The notes under the pieces: generated by a model | Seen by the model: only the letters and a program-made list of their open reading frames with translations | Told to the model about the DNA's origin: nothing | Databases searched by the model: none | Shown: in pieces, positions 8,365 to 17,298 of the stretch | How the letters are laid out: every line of letters starts with the position of its first letter | Numbering within the stretch: the stretch's first letter is position 1 | Made by a program: the position numbers and the translations under genes | Assembly (NCBI RefSeq): GCF_030997045.1 | Contig: NZ_CP116899.1 | Coordinates: 4,054,001-4,118,000 of the forward strand | Direction of reading: 5' to 3' | DNA length: 64,000 nucleotides | Source of the DNA: Microbulbifer sp. TB1203 | GTDB lineage: Bacteria; Pseudomonadota; Gammaproteobacteria; Pseudomonadales; Cellvibrionaceae

Positions 8365-9948
8365 ATGATTAAAGACTATATCATCATTGGCGCCGGCCCT
8401 GCCGGGCTGCAGTTAGGCCATCTCATGCAGGAACATAAAGAAGATTATCTGATACTTGAAGGTGGATCAGGTGTCGGAAGCTTTTTCAAGCAATACCCTC
8501 GCCACCGCCAGTTGATTTCCATTAACAAAAAATACACGGGAGACACGGATTCAGAGCGCAATCTCAGAATGGACTGGAACTCCCTTTTGTCTGGTAACGA
8601 TGATCTCCTGTTTACTAAATACTCGGATAAATTTTTCCCCAGCGCCGACACTTTTGTTAACTACCTGGAAGATTATTATCAAGAACATCAAATCAACGTT
8701 CGCTTTAACACAAAAGTCAGTAAAATCGAGAAGAACGATACATTTACCATTCACACCATTGGCGGCGAAATCTTTCACTGTCGCCACTTGATTGTGGCTA
8801 CCGGGGTTTCTAAGGAAAACGTGCCGGACGTTCCGGGTATAGAGCTATGCGATCCCTATTCCACCACCAATATTGACCCGATGGATTTTGTTAACCAAAG
8901 GGTACTGATTTTGGGGAAAGGCAACTCGGCATTTGAGACGGCCGATAACCTGGTAGAGACAACCGCGTATATTCACGTCGCTGGCCGCAGCTCTATTCGC
9001 CTGGCCTGGCAAACCCATTACGTGGGTCACTTGCGGGCAGTGAATAACAACCTCCTGGATACCTACCAGCTTAAGTCCCAAAACGCGGTGCTCGATGGAG
9101 ATGTGGTCAACATTGAAAAAGTCGACAATGAATACAAGGTTACCTTTAGTTTCTCCCGTTCCAATGAAGTCAAAAAACTTCTCTGCTATGACCGGGTTAT
9201 CCTATGTACCGGATTCCGCTTCGACGCCACTATATTTGACGCATCCTGCCGCCCTGCGCTGGCCATCAATGACCGCTTCCCGAAAATGACCAGTAGTTGG
9301 GAGTCGGTTAATGTGCCCAACTTGTATTTTGCCGGTACGATCATGCAGCAGCGCGACTTTAAAAAATCCACCTGCGGCTTTGTGCATGGTTTCCGCTATG
9401 CGGTTCGATCCTTATTCCATATCCTGCGCGCTAGCAACAAGCACATCCCTTTACCGACACATAAGCTACCACTGGATGCCGATGCGCTGGCCAATTACAT
9501 TGCCTATCGGGTCAACCGAACATCGGCACTATGGCAACAGTTTGACTTTCTGTGTGACACGTTAGTCGTTGACCAGGAACAGGGCTACTACATAGAAGAA
9601 CTGCCCGTTGCCTATACCCACGACACTTTATCCCGGCAAATGCCCACCTACTTTAATATCACGCTGGAGTATGGCCCTGATCACGACAAATTTGATCCAT
9701 TCAATATCGATATCGCCCGGGTTGCCCAGGACGACCACGAAAATGCATTAAATGCGCAATATCTGCATCCCGTTATTCGTTTCTTCCAGGGTGGGGAACA
9801 TGTCTCGACCCACCACATGGCCGAAAACCTGGAAAATGAATGGAACCGTTATGAATCGCATATCGTTCCATTGCGGGATTACCTGGCTCAGTGCCTGACG
9901 TTCCTGGCAGTCAACGAAGCGATGCAGGCCGCAGTAGCGGAAGCCTGA
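8365..9948 (+). CDS. FAD/NAD(P)-dependent oxidoreductase (FOXRED2/flavin-monooxygenase-like)
   Basis: 527 residues. An N-terminal FAD-binding Rossmann motif GAGPAGLQLG (residues 9-18) is followed by a second dinucleotide motif, LILGKGNSAFETA, near residue 182, and by an ATG motif (LIVATGVS). This two-Rossmann layout belongs to flavin-containing and N-hydroxylating monooxygenases and to FOXRED2-like proteins. The roughly 150-residue C-terminal part is unlike classical FMOs. It is the first of four same-strand genes with 5-17 nt gaps (GGAG precedes the ATG). The likely role is oxygenation or oxidation of a small molecule; the substrate is unknown. Confidence 0.75.
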   Translation: MIKDYIIIGAGPAGLQLGHLMQEHKEDYLILEGGSGVGSFFKQYPRHRQLISINKKYTGDTDSERNLRMDWNSLLSGNDDLLFTKYSDKFFPSADTFVNYLEDYYQEHQINVRFNTKVSKIEKNDTFTIHTIGGEIFHCRHLIVATGVSKENVPDVPGIELCDPYSTTNIDPMDFVNQRVLILGKGNSAFETADNLVETTAYIHVAGRSSIRLAWQTHYVGHLRAVNNNLLDTYQLKSQNAVLDGDVVNIEKVDNEYKVTFSFSRSNEVKKLLCYDRVILCTGFRFDATIFDASCRPALAINDRFPKMTSSWESVNVPNLYFAGTIMQQRDFKKSTCGFVHGFRYAVRSLFHILRASNKHIPLPTHKLPLDADALANYIAYRVNRTSALWQQFDFLCDTLVVDQEQGYYIEELPVAYTHDTLSRQMPTYFNITLEYGPDHDKFDPFNIDIARVAQDDHENALNAQYLHPVIRFFQGGEHVSTHHMAENLENEWNRYESHIVPLRDYLAQCLTFLAVNEAMQAAVAEA

Positions 9949-9962
9949 ATGGGAGTATCACG

Positions 9963-11027
9963 ATGATTTCCCTGAGTGATCTGGAAAAACAGGCTCTTGC
10001 GCTTCTTCCTAAAGCCCATGCCGATTACTTCATCGGTGGCTCCGAAAGGGAGGTGACCGCCAACGCAAACCTGCAATCGTTCGACGGCCTTCAACTCTGG
10101 CCTCGCGTGTTGCGGGGCAACTTTGAAGGAGATCTGAATATTGACCTGCTAGGGAGCCAGCTCGATTACCCGATACTGGCCGCCCCTACCGCTTTCCATA
10201 AACTGGCACACCCCGAAGGTGAATTGGCAACGGCAAGAGCTATCGCACGATGCAATAGCCTCATGATCGTCAGCATGGCTTCCAATACTGCCATTGAAAC
10301 GATCACCGAAGCCGCTTACGAGATTAACCCAAGGGCCGGAATCTGGTTGCAGATCTATATACAACCCGACAGGGACTTTACCCGTAGACTGATACGTAGA
10401 GCGGAAAAATCCGACTGTAAAGGTTTGGTTGTTACCGTGGATTCTCCAGTTTTTGGCGTCCGAGAGCGCGATATTCGCAACAACTTTAGCGAGCTTCCCG
10501 AGGGCTTGTACTGTGCGAATATGAAGGACCAAGACGGCATCTTTCGTGACATCGCTTTCGATTCCGGGCTGAACTGGGATGACATTGTCTGGCTCCGGGA
10601 CAACACGCAGCTCCCCATCATCCTGAAAGGCATTTTGCATCCTGAAGATATCAGGCTAGCGATTCAGCACAATCTACAGTCTGTCATGATTTCCAACCAT
10701 GGAGGCCGCCAACTCGATGGCGTACCAGCCACCATTCACGTCCTGCCCCTCCTGGCACAGGCAGCGGATGGTCGCATTCCATTACTTGTCGATGGCGGCA
10801 TTCGCTCCGGTTCGGACGTGCTAAAAGCACTGGCACTGGGCGCGAATGCCGTTGCCATTGGCCGCCCTGTGATCTGGGGTCTGGCGGTAGATGGAGAACA
10901 AGGCGTACAGACTGTCTTTCAGCATTTACACAAACAGCTGCTGTCCTCCATCAGATTATGTGGCTGTAGAAATCGTGACGACATCAATTCAGGTCTGATC
11001 TTTACCCCCCAACAACCAAGAGGCTAA
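9963..11027 (+). CDS. FMN-dependent alpha-hydroxy-acid oxidase/dehydrogenase
   Basis: 354 residues. The motif SNHGGRQLDGVPA (His near residue 245, Arg near 248) is the signature of glycolate oxidase, lactate oxidase and mandelate dehydrogenase. The upstream ILKGI supplies the FMN-binding Lys, and LVDGGIRSGSDVLKALALGA with IGRP completes the phosphate site. The ATG 14 nt after the preceding stop was chosen because it gives the family's usual length. The enzyme oxidises 2-hydroxy acids to 2-oxo acids. Within this cluster it probably acts on a pathway intermediate, but the substrate cannot be read from sequence. Confidence 0.88.
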   Translation: MISLSDLEKQALALLPKAHADYFIGGSEREVTANANLQSFDGLQLWPRVLRGNFEGDLNIDLLGSQLDYPILAAPTAFHKLAHPEGELATARAIARCNSLMIVSMASNTAIETITEAAYEINPRAGIWLQIYIQPDRDFTRRLIRRAEKSDCKGLVVTVDSPVFGVRERDIRNNFSELPEGLYCANMKDQDGIFRDIAFDSGLNWDDIVWLRDNTQLPIILKGILHPEDIRLAIQHNLQSVMISNHGGRQLDGVPATIHVLPLLAQAADGRIPLLVDGGIRSGSDVLKALALGANAVAIGRPVIWGLAVDGEQGVQTVFQHLHKQLLSSIRLCGCRNRDDINSGLIFTPQQPRG

Positions 11028-11032
11028 ACAGT

Positions 11033-12418
11033 ATGGATAGTTTCTTATTGATTGCAGTCTTCGCAGTCTTATTATCACTACCTTATTGGCTGCCGCCATT
11101 AGTGATACGACTTAGGATGAATATTTTCACCCGGATCAATGGTGAAGAAGCCATCCAGTTACCGGGTAACGGCTTCGACGCCGAAGACTTCAAAGCCCTT
11201 TATGCACATCCCGCCATGAAGGGAAGAAGTAAAGGTGCGGCATTGTCCGATCTTTTCTGGTACTGGTTGTCCCCCGGACCGGAAATGCACCCAGAACATC
11301 TTGAGCAGAGCGAACGCTACCGACAGCTTGCGGGCTTCAGCCATAAGATCATGGCCATATCGCGGAAAGACATTGAAAGTCTGATCGACCAGTACCGGAA
11401 TGACCCACTAAAGCTAGGTCTTGGCCCTAAAAACAAGTGGACACATATACGTTTGAGAGATGCATTTATGTCTCTCTGGGCGGACTTCTTTTACCAGGTC
11501 GTATTTAAAGAAAAGTGTGATGATAAGACAAGAAAGCTTATCGTCAATCACGCCAGGGACGTCGTCAATGCGCTCAAATGCGTAAAACTACGAAACATGT
11601 CCAGACGCAAACAGTTGACGAATTTTCTACTGGAAAAGCTGTCACTGGGTGAATTCCCCCACACTTTCCCAGATGGCCTGACGCATCTTGAACAAGCCCA
11701 CTATCTGCAAGGGACTTTTTTTAATACCGCAATTGTGCAAATGTCCGAGGCGATGGCCCACCTGACACTTGTGGTCGCCCAACACCCGGATTGTCAGGAG
11801 CGTTTGTGCGATAATCCGGATAATCATTATCTCGATGACGTGATCAACGAAAGCCTGAGACTGCACCCCTTGTTTGGTATCGCTCACCGAATTGCGACCG
11901 AAACCGTCGAATTTAAAGGTAAAACCATACCCAAACATACGGTTGTTTGCTTTAACTACCCTGAATATCACAAGCTGGGTTATGACCAGCCGACCCGCTT
12001 TGATCCGGAAAGGTGGGGAAAATGCCCCATCAAGGAGTCGAATTTTATTCCCTTTGGCGTCACGGCCAATCGCTCCTGCCCGGCGCAGGGCCTGGCGATG
12101 GTTTCAATGCGGCAATTGACTAAACACCTATTCCGAAATTATCGTTTTTCCAGTCCGATCGTCCATACCCGATCCCTCCCTAATCGCGGCCCCTGTCTGG
12201 TCTTCAGCAATCAAAATACCGAAAATCGGCGCTTGGTTGAATGTATTGTATGCCCGTTGATGAAAATCAGGGATCGGTGGGAAGACCTGTTCCGCAGCAT
12301 CATGCAGTTGTTTTTTGGAACCGCAATGATTCTCCATGCTAAAAAGCTGAGGTTGTGTGATCGCTATTTTGAGAAGTTGGAAAAACGGGCGTTCAGCTCA
12401 ATTCAACCAAGTTCATAG
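11033..12418 (+). CDS. Cytochrome P450-like protein with divergent haem-binding loop
   Basis: 461 residues starting with a membrane-anchor-like segment (FLLIAVFAVLLSLPYWLPPL). The K-helix ExxR is NESLRLHP (Glu273, Arg276) and a PERW segment follows. The Cys-ligand loop reads FGVTANRSCPAQG (Cys349), where the usual FxxGxRxCxG glycine pattern is altered while Cys and Arg remain. An extra tail of about 110 residues follows the loop. The membrane anchor and tail are unusual for bacterial P450s. It starts 5 nt after the preceding gene. It is likely a monooxygenase or a P450-derived enzyme; haem binding needs testing. Confidence 0.65.
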   Translation: MDSFLLIAVFAVLLSLPYWLPPLVIRLRMNIFTRINGEEAIQLPGNGFDAEDFKALYAHPAMKGRSKGAALSDLFWYWLSPGPEMHPEHLEQSERYRQLAGFSHKIMAISRKDIESLIDQYRNDPLKLGLGPKNKWTHIRLRDAFMSLWADFFYQVVFKEKCDDKTRKLIVNHARDVVNALKCVKLRNMSRRKQLTNFLLEKLSLGEFPHTFPDGLTHLEQAHYLQGTFFNTAIVQMSEAMAHLTLVVAQHPDCQERLCDNPDNHYLDDVINESLRLHPLFGIAHRIATETVEFKGKTIPKHTVVCFNYPEYHKLGYDQPTRFDPERWGKCPIKESNFIPFGVTANRSCPAQGLAMVSMRQLTKHLFRNYRFSSPIVHTRSLPNRGPCLVFSNQNTENRRLVECIVCPLMKIRDRWEDLFRSIMQLFFGTAMILHAKKLRLCDRYFEKLEKRAFSSIQPSS

Positions 12419-12435
12419 TATTCCTGAGGCCAAAA

Positions 12436-13266
12436 ATGAAAACCATTAACCTTCCCATTGATATAACGCAATCCACTGAACTTCTAAAAACCTGTGCCGA
12501 GCAATTGGGATCTTCACTGCCGTCAGAATTTGAAGGAATGCTGTCACATTGGCACCAACAAACGTTCACGGCTCCCTCTCCTTTTCTAAAGGAATTGCTT
12601 GCTACGAAACCGATCCATTGGGATAAATGTATTGCGGCTCACCGGGCGCACTCCCATCCCTGGTATGATTTTATCAGCAGCACTATCGACATCGACAACA
12701 TGGCCAGTTTTCTGCTGGAGAACAAGTATTATCCGGAGTTTATCGCGCTTCTGGAAAAAATTCTGGATGTTCAGTTCACTGACGATGCAGCAAGCGCCGT
12801 TCAGGAGAATATAGACGATGAATTTGAACCAGAACCACACGCCAACCTGATGCGCAAAATGATGATGGCTGTTAAAAAAAGGGCCGCTGACCCAATCAGG
12901 CTCGACGACTACCCCGCACTGAACGACCGTACACTTATTTTCTATTATGGCTACTATCTTGAACCCTGGCACTTGGTCGGCTCCCTGTTTGCCACGGAGC
13001 AAATGGGCACGCATCGGGTTATCTGCATGAAAAAGGGCCTGGAACGTATGGGGCTCAGCGCTGACGAGCTCGAATTTACCACGGTCCACTCCGAGTGCGA
13101 TGAACACCACGCAGACGATTGGCTGCAGAGAGTGATTGTTCCAAGCATCGAAGCCCGGCCAGAGTTATTGAATAGGATTGCAGCCGGTATAGCCGAATGT
13201 TTGGATACATCGGCGCTCTATCTGGACTATGTGCATGAACGCGCTCAGCTAAGGATTGCCGGATAG
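12436..13266 (+). CDS. Haem-oxygenase-like diiron oxidase candidate
   Basis: 276 residues, predicted largely alpha-helical. Carboxylate/histidine patterns (Glu near 95 in LENKYYPEF, E-P-H near 131-135, His218 followed by ECDEHHADDW) resemble the iron-containing redox family of haem-oxygenase-like diiron oxidases, exemplified by CADD, SznF and UndA. Such enzymes do N-oxygenation, oxidative C-C cleavage or decarboxylation in natural-product pathways. It is the last gene of the four-gene cluster. The assignment rests on motif spacing and context, so it is moderate. Confidence 0.6.
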   Translation: MKTINLPIDITQSTELLKTCAEQLGSSLPSEFEGMLSHWHQQTFTAPSPFLKELLATKPIHWDKCIAAHRAHSHPWYDFISSTIDIDNMASFLLENKYYPEFIALLEKILDVQFTDDAASAVQENIDDEFEPEPHANLMRKMMMAVKKRAADPIRLDDYPALNDRTLIFYYGYYLEPWHLVGSLFATEQMGTHRVICMKKGLERMGLSADELEFTTVHSECDEHHADDWLQRVIVPSIEARPELLNRIAAGIAECLDTSALYLDYVHERAQLRIAG

Positions 13267-13474
13267 TGGATTCCCCAAGTACTAACGGTATCGACTGAAG
13301 TCTGAATCCATCCAGCATTAAAAGCGAGCCCGCCGGCTGTTGGAACAGCGTGAGGCAATGGCGGCCATCCGGCGGCGCCGTACAACCATCACTGGGATCT
13401 GCGGTCTGGGCGCTTCTGTGGGTTGCAATAGGATAGCGCTGAATACCTTTTATTTCGTGGGTGTCCGGCTTCTG

Positions 13475-13677
13475 CTGCCTTCAGCTCCGCGGGCAGCGGT
13501 GCCGGTGATTGGAGAAAAAAGCCACCCGTGAGGCTGACGATCGCCATACGCGTCAGAAAACGGCATCTCCGGCCAAGGCATGCCGAAGCGGATCACCGCC
13601 CGTCGATGATCCACACATTTGGAGGGTAGATATTGTTTGGTTCGCAATGCATGGAGCCAGCCTGTTGCCGCTATCAT
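13475..13677 (-). pseudogene. Decayed 5' fragment of a DUF4336 gene
   Basis: On the minus strand the segment still reads IRFGMPWPEMPFS and neighbouring sequence matching the start of the intact DUF4336 gene at 6940-7710, but it carries several small indels and lacks the rest of the gene. Its upstream flank (ATAACTACTCCCTCCCTGTA) also matches the flank of the intact copy. This supports duplication or recombination around the oxidoreductase cluster. Confidence 0.75.
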
Positions 13678-14276
13678 TATTAAACCTTGAGATAACTACT
13701 CCCTCCCTGTAGGAGCGGCCGCTGGCCGCGATCGGCATCTAGCCGGTATCGCTTGGCTCCTGGATGTAAGGAGCCTGCTTGCAGGCGAATGAGCGAAGCC
13801 GGTCCCAGCCAAGAACCGCTCCCGAAGCCAATAACGTTCAATCACCAGCCAAAGTAGCAAGATAGAAGTTGGACGGCCACCAGATATAAGCATTCAGCGC
13901 GCCACCCCTACTGTAACCCGCGGAGCCGTGCTGCATTACAATTTTTACCTTGTGGCTACTGACTACCCGTCTCAACGCAGGGTTTGTTTTGCTGGCGTCT
14001 AATTCTACCGAGATCAGCAGCGCTTGCTTCTATCTACCTGAAGGGTTACGCAAGTGTTTGTATGGGGATACCGATATGATCAATAGCTGTAGTCGTTGGG
14101 GAGATATAGAGCAGCTATTATCTATTTCTGGGGTGGTAGGCCTGGAGAATCTTCTAACTAATTGATTTTTAAAGCGAATGCCTGTATTTGGGACTATGGT
14201 ACTTAATTAGATAGTGAGCACATAGATGTAAAGCAGCGTCTTTTGAATTAACTGTTAAGAACACAGGGAGAAATTT
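13678..14276. other. Gap between cluster and cassette array
   Basis: One GTAGGAGCGG repeat at 13709 is followed by sequence matching the flank near 7800 (TTCAATCACCAGCCAA). A 71-codon frame at 13950-14165 (start MWLLTTRLNAGF) has no recognisable motif and no clear ribosome-binding site, so it is not called as a gene. Nothing else was seen. The cassette array begins just after this stretch. Confidence 0.5.
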
Positions 14277-14528
14277 GTGGGTACTGCATTCTGGGTGAGG
14301 CGCTTTTTCACTGTTCTCGCCGGAGCATTTGTTATTATTTTCGGCGTACAAATGCTCAAAGGTTATGACTTGAGCTACTCACTAGTACAAGCAGCAATTT
14401 GGGGGCCGCTTTCTGCCATCGTCTTCATTTTTTCCCGGTTCTTTCAGGCGCGTCGTGGTCAACATTGCGCAATCTGCAAGGACACACCAGAAATGCGGAG
14501 CACCAGCGGTGGTGGCGATGGTTCTTAA
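14277..14528 (+). CDS. Small two-helix membrane protein (cassette gene)
   Basis: 83 residues with a GTG start preceded by GGGAGAA. Two hydrophobic helices (FFTVLAGAFVIIFGVQML and AAIWGPLSAIVFIFSRFF) are followed by a short Cys-containing tail (CAICKD). The stop lies at the start of an attC site, so this is the first recognisable cassette gene. No family recognised. Confidence 0.55.
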   Translation: MGTAFWVRRFFTVLAGAFVIIFGVQMLKGYDLSYSLVQAAIWGPLSAIVFIFSRFFQARRGQHCAICKDTPEMRSTSGGGDGS

Positions 14529-14604
14529 CCAGGCCAAGCTGACGGACAGCCAACGCAAAGCGCTTCGCGCAAAATACGCTCGGGCTGCCGCAGTTGGCAA
14601 CGTT
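14523..14604 (+). repeat. attC site 1, interrupted by IS1182-like element
   Basis: It starts with TCTTAAC and has the central inverted arms GACGGACAGCC/GGGCTGCCG around a hairpin AGCGCTTCGCGC. It ends at CAACGTT, where the IS begins. Joining 14604 to 16375 restores GTTAAAG, close to the core GTTRRRY. Confidence 0.8.
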
Positions 14605-16370
14605 CAGGCTGTAGAAAAACTCTTAAAACCCAGCGTTTTTTGGTAAAATTTGACCCTCAAAGGGAGGGGATATGCCAAATTTCAGAAAATACAGCTACAG
14701 CCAGGACGCCATGGTCGTCATTAACTTCGAAGACCAACTCCAGCCTGGCACTTTCGAGTTCACTCTCCACCGTTTGATCGACGGGCGTATCGACCTCTCC
14801 CCCTTCTACGACAAATACAGCAATGATCAGGGCGGCAGAGCCGCTTACGATCCAGCGATTCTGCTCAAGATCATCCTGTTTGCCTACGCCAAAGGCATCA
14901 CCTCCAGCCGCGAGATCCAGTGGCAATGTGAAAACAACATCATCTTCAAAGCCCTCTCCTGCGACGCCGTCCCCCACTTCACCAGTATCGCGAGCTTTGT
15001 CAGCGGCTACCCCGACGCCATTGAGTCTGTCTTCGAGCAGGTACTGCTTGTCTGCGACCAGCAGGGCCTACTGGGCAATGAACTCTTTGCCATTGGCGGC
15101 TGCAAGATGCCCTCAGACGCCTCCAAAGAGCATTCCGGCACTTTCAAAGAACTGGAACAGAAGCGAGACAAAATCCAGAAGAAGATCCGGCATTGCATCG
15201 AAGAGCACAAACGGCTCGACGGGCGAAAGCCCAAAGAGCGAGACCGAAAGAAGCAGCTCGCCCAGGCCACTGAAACCCTCCAAAAGCACTTCGACAAGAT
15301 TGATCAGTTCCTAAAGACGGCAACCCCAAGGAAGGGGCAAGGAAAGAACCAGAAAGAAGTAAAGAGCAACATCACCGATAACGAATCCGCCAAAATGACC
15401 ACCAGCAAAGGCACAATACAGGGCTACAACGGTATCGCCGCCGTCGATAAGGAACACCAGATCATTGTCGAAGCCCAGGCCTTTGGCTCCGGCCAGGAAC
15501 AGCATACGTTGAAGTCGATTCTGGACGGTATCAGAAAGCGGTATCGTGATACCGGAATCCATGACGATATCCTCAAAAGTCAGGTAATCATAACCGCAGA
15601 TACCGGGTTCTCCAGTGAGGAGAATAATGATTATCTCCGCAAAGAGAACATCAACGCCTACATCCCTGACAATAAGTTCCGATCCAGAGACAAAGCTTTC
15701 TCTAAGCAGAAAAAGAAGTATGGTAAGCGGAATCAGTACAATGCCAAAGGCCAGAAGAAGATCATCCCGGCCAGCGAATTTCAAATCGATGCCAAGAACA
15801 AGATCTGTATCTGTCCGGCCGGAAAGTCTCTTTGGTTCGTTGGTGAATCTCGACCTGTCAAAGGTAAAAGAAAACTGGTCTTTGAAGGTAACCTGACCGA
15901 CTGTCGCAGCTGCCAACTGAAAGACCAGTGTATGCGCAATCCAAGTGCCGCCGACACAAGGGAGGGGCACGGTCGCCAGGTATCGATTACAGTGACCAAT
16001 GGCCACACTGCGACAGACTGGATGAAGCGACGCGTCGACAGCCAGGAAGGAAAGGTGATCTACGGGCACCGAATGTCCGTGGTGGAGCCGGTATTTGGCA
16101 ATACAGGCACCAACAAGGGCCTAAATCGATTCACGTTACGCGGCCTGGACAAGGTCCAGGGGCAATGGAGGATGTTCTGCTTGGTGCATAACATTGAAAA
16201 GCTGATGAATTATGGAGCGATTCACTGAGCCAGAAGGCTCTTGACGAAGCCTCTCGATTGACTGCGCAGATTGGATGACTATATGGAAGGACTGTGTTTA
16301 AATCGGGCTCAATGATCAATCAAAATATGGCTGGAAGAGCTGATTCTCCGAAATAGTTTTTCTACAGCCT
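14605..16370 (+). mobile_element. IS1182-like insertion sequence in an attC core
   Basis: Inverted termini GGCTGTAGAAAAACT (14607) and AGTTTTTCTACAGCC (ending 16369) enclose one transposase gene. CGTT is duplicated at both ends (14601-14604 and 16371-16374), giving a 4-bp target duplication inside the attC core. Confidence 0.85.
14672..16228 (+). CDS. IS1182-family transposase
   Basis: 518 residues. The N-terminal DUF772-like region (LSPFYDKYSNDQGGRAAYDP, then ILLKIILFAYAKGI) and the C-terminal DDE segment (VEPVFGNTGTNKGLNRFTLR, then MFCLVHNIEKLMNY) match IS1182-type transposases. A charged coiled-coil stretch lies in the middle. GGGAGGGG precedes the ATG. The gene is full length and may be active. 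Confidence 0.9.
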   Translation: MPNFRKYSYSQDAMVVINFEDQLQPGTFEFTLHRLIDGRIDLSPFYDKYSNDQGGRAAYDPAILLKIILFAYAKGITSSREIQWQCENNIIFKALSCDAVPHFTSIASFVSGYPDAIESVFEQVLLVCDQQGLLGNELFAIGGCKMPSDASKEHSGTFKELEQKRDKIQKKIRHCIEEHKRLDGRKPKERDRKKQLAQATETLQKHFDKIDQFLKTATPRKGQGKNQKEVKSNITDNESAKMTTSKGTIQGYNGIAAVDKEHQIIVEAQAFGSGQEQHTLKSILDGIRKRYRDTGIHDDILKSQVIITADTGFSSEENNDYLRKENINAYIPDNKFRSRDKAFSKQKKKYGKRNQYNAKGQKKIIPASEFQIDAKNKICICPAGKSLWFVGESRPVKGKRKLVFEGNLTDCRSCQLKDQCMRNPSAADTREGHGRQVSITVTNGHTATDWMKRRVDSQEGKVIYGHRMSVVEPVFGNTGTNKGLNRFTLRGLDKVQGQWRMFCLVHNIEKLMNYGAIH

Positions 16371-16388
16371 CGTTAAAGGGAGCGATCG

Positions 16389-16673
16389 ATGCAGAATGAT
16401 TTTTATAAGCTCAAAAGACGTATCAGATTAATTTTCTCTGCATTTATTTTGTGGGTTGTAGGAGCAACTATTGTCTTGCCGCCTGGTGGGATAGGTTTAA
16501 TCACAATGCCAGTTGCAATAATCTTGGTGGCCGCGCTAATTATGACGAATCGTAAAATTCAAAAAACTACGTGTCCGTACTGTCATGAGCGGATACTATC
16601 CCCTATTCAGCAAATAGGTTTTGGTGTATTTACAGAACCAAAGGTTTGTCGTCACTGCGAGGCATCCCTTTAA
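16389..16673 (+). CDS. Membrane protein with C-terminal zinc ribbon (cassette gene)
   Basis: 94 residues. Two hydrophobic helices (LIFSAFILWVVGATIVL and GLITMPVAIILVAALIM) are followed by two Cys pairs, CPYCH and CRHCE, forming a probable zinc ribbon. GGGAGCG lies before the ATG, just after the IS target duplication. It occupies one cassette ending at attC site 2. Function unknown. Confidence 0.65.
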   Translation: MQNDFYKLKRRIRLIFSAFILWVVGATIVLPPGGIGLITMPVAIILVAALIMTNRKIQKTTCPYCHERILSPIQQIGFGVFTEPKVCRHCEASL

Positions 16674-16784
16674 CCAGGCAATGCATCCGACAGCTAAGTT
16701 TGTGCATTTTTTACGCGGTCGCTGCGCTCCCATGATCGCGCAAAAAGCGCACAAACTTCGCCGCAGCTGATTGCGACGTTATGC
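16668..16784 (+). repeat. attC site 2
   Basis: It begins CTTTAAC and ends GTTATGC. Long inverted arms (TTTGTGC...GCACAAA) and a central GCGGTCGCTGCGCTCC are shared with several other sites here. Confidence 0.85.
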
Positions 16785-16811
16785 CACCTCTTCAACTCAA
16801 GGGTACATATT

Positions 16812-17213
16812 ATGACTGAACTTCGAAATGTAATTGAGAAGGATATTCAGCATCATCATGTCAGAGCAAAACGGTATTTTCTAATGACACAGATATTTGC
16901 TTGGATTGCAATTGGAGCCAGCTTCGCCTCAGTTCTTGCTGCCACCGCAAAATCTCCAGTCGTGATGACAGCGATTATCGCCGCTATCCCAGGGACGGTG
17001 CTGCTTGTTGATAAAGCTTTTGGCTATGGCCCACGATCTGCATGGCACTATTCGTATCGAATATCTCTACTTGAGCTTTGTGATAAGCTCGATTACCAAC
17101 ATGTCCCCGCTGAACAAGTTTCGCTGGAGCTGGCTCTAATCCGGAAAAACATGCAGGGTACTTATCCTATGGTAAGCGTAAGTGCTGCAATTCATCAGCA
17201 AGGTGTGGCATAA
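16812..17213 (+). CDS. Two-TM protein, SLATT-like (cassette gene)
   Basis: 133 residues. An N-terminal helical segment (RNVIEKDIQHHHVRAKRYF) precedes two adjacent TM helices (IFAWIAIGASFASVLAAT and VMTAIIAAIPGTVLLVD). A cytosolic tail with SAWHYSYRISLLELCDKL follows. This layout matches SLATT/DUF4231-type proteins, which are predicted pore-forming effectors of nucleotide-signalling immunity systems. No partner enzyme is adjacent, so a defence role is an inference from fold only. Confidence 0.5.
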   Translation: MTELRNVIEKDIQHHHVRAKRYFLMTQIFAWIAIGASFASVLAATAKSPVVMTAIIAAIPGTVLLVDKAFGYGPRSAWHYSYRISLLELCDKLDYQHVPAEQVSLELALIRKNMQGTYPMVSVSAAIHQQGVA

Positions 17214-17285
17214 CCAAGTCATCAACTTCGCGCCTACGGCGCCGGACGCCTCCTTCGGAGTCGCCGGTTATGAACGGCGTTAGGT
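17208..17285 (+). repeat. attC site 3
   Basis: A short site starting GCATAACC and ending GTTAGGT, with inverted arms around GCGCCTACGGCGCC. Confidence 0.75.
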
Positions 17286-17298
17286 TTCCAAGTTACCC

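Noticed and set aside
13950..14165. 71-codon frame before the cassette array
   Set aside because: No motif, no ribosome-binding site, composition not distinctive.
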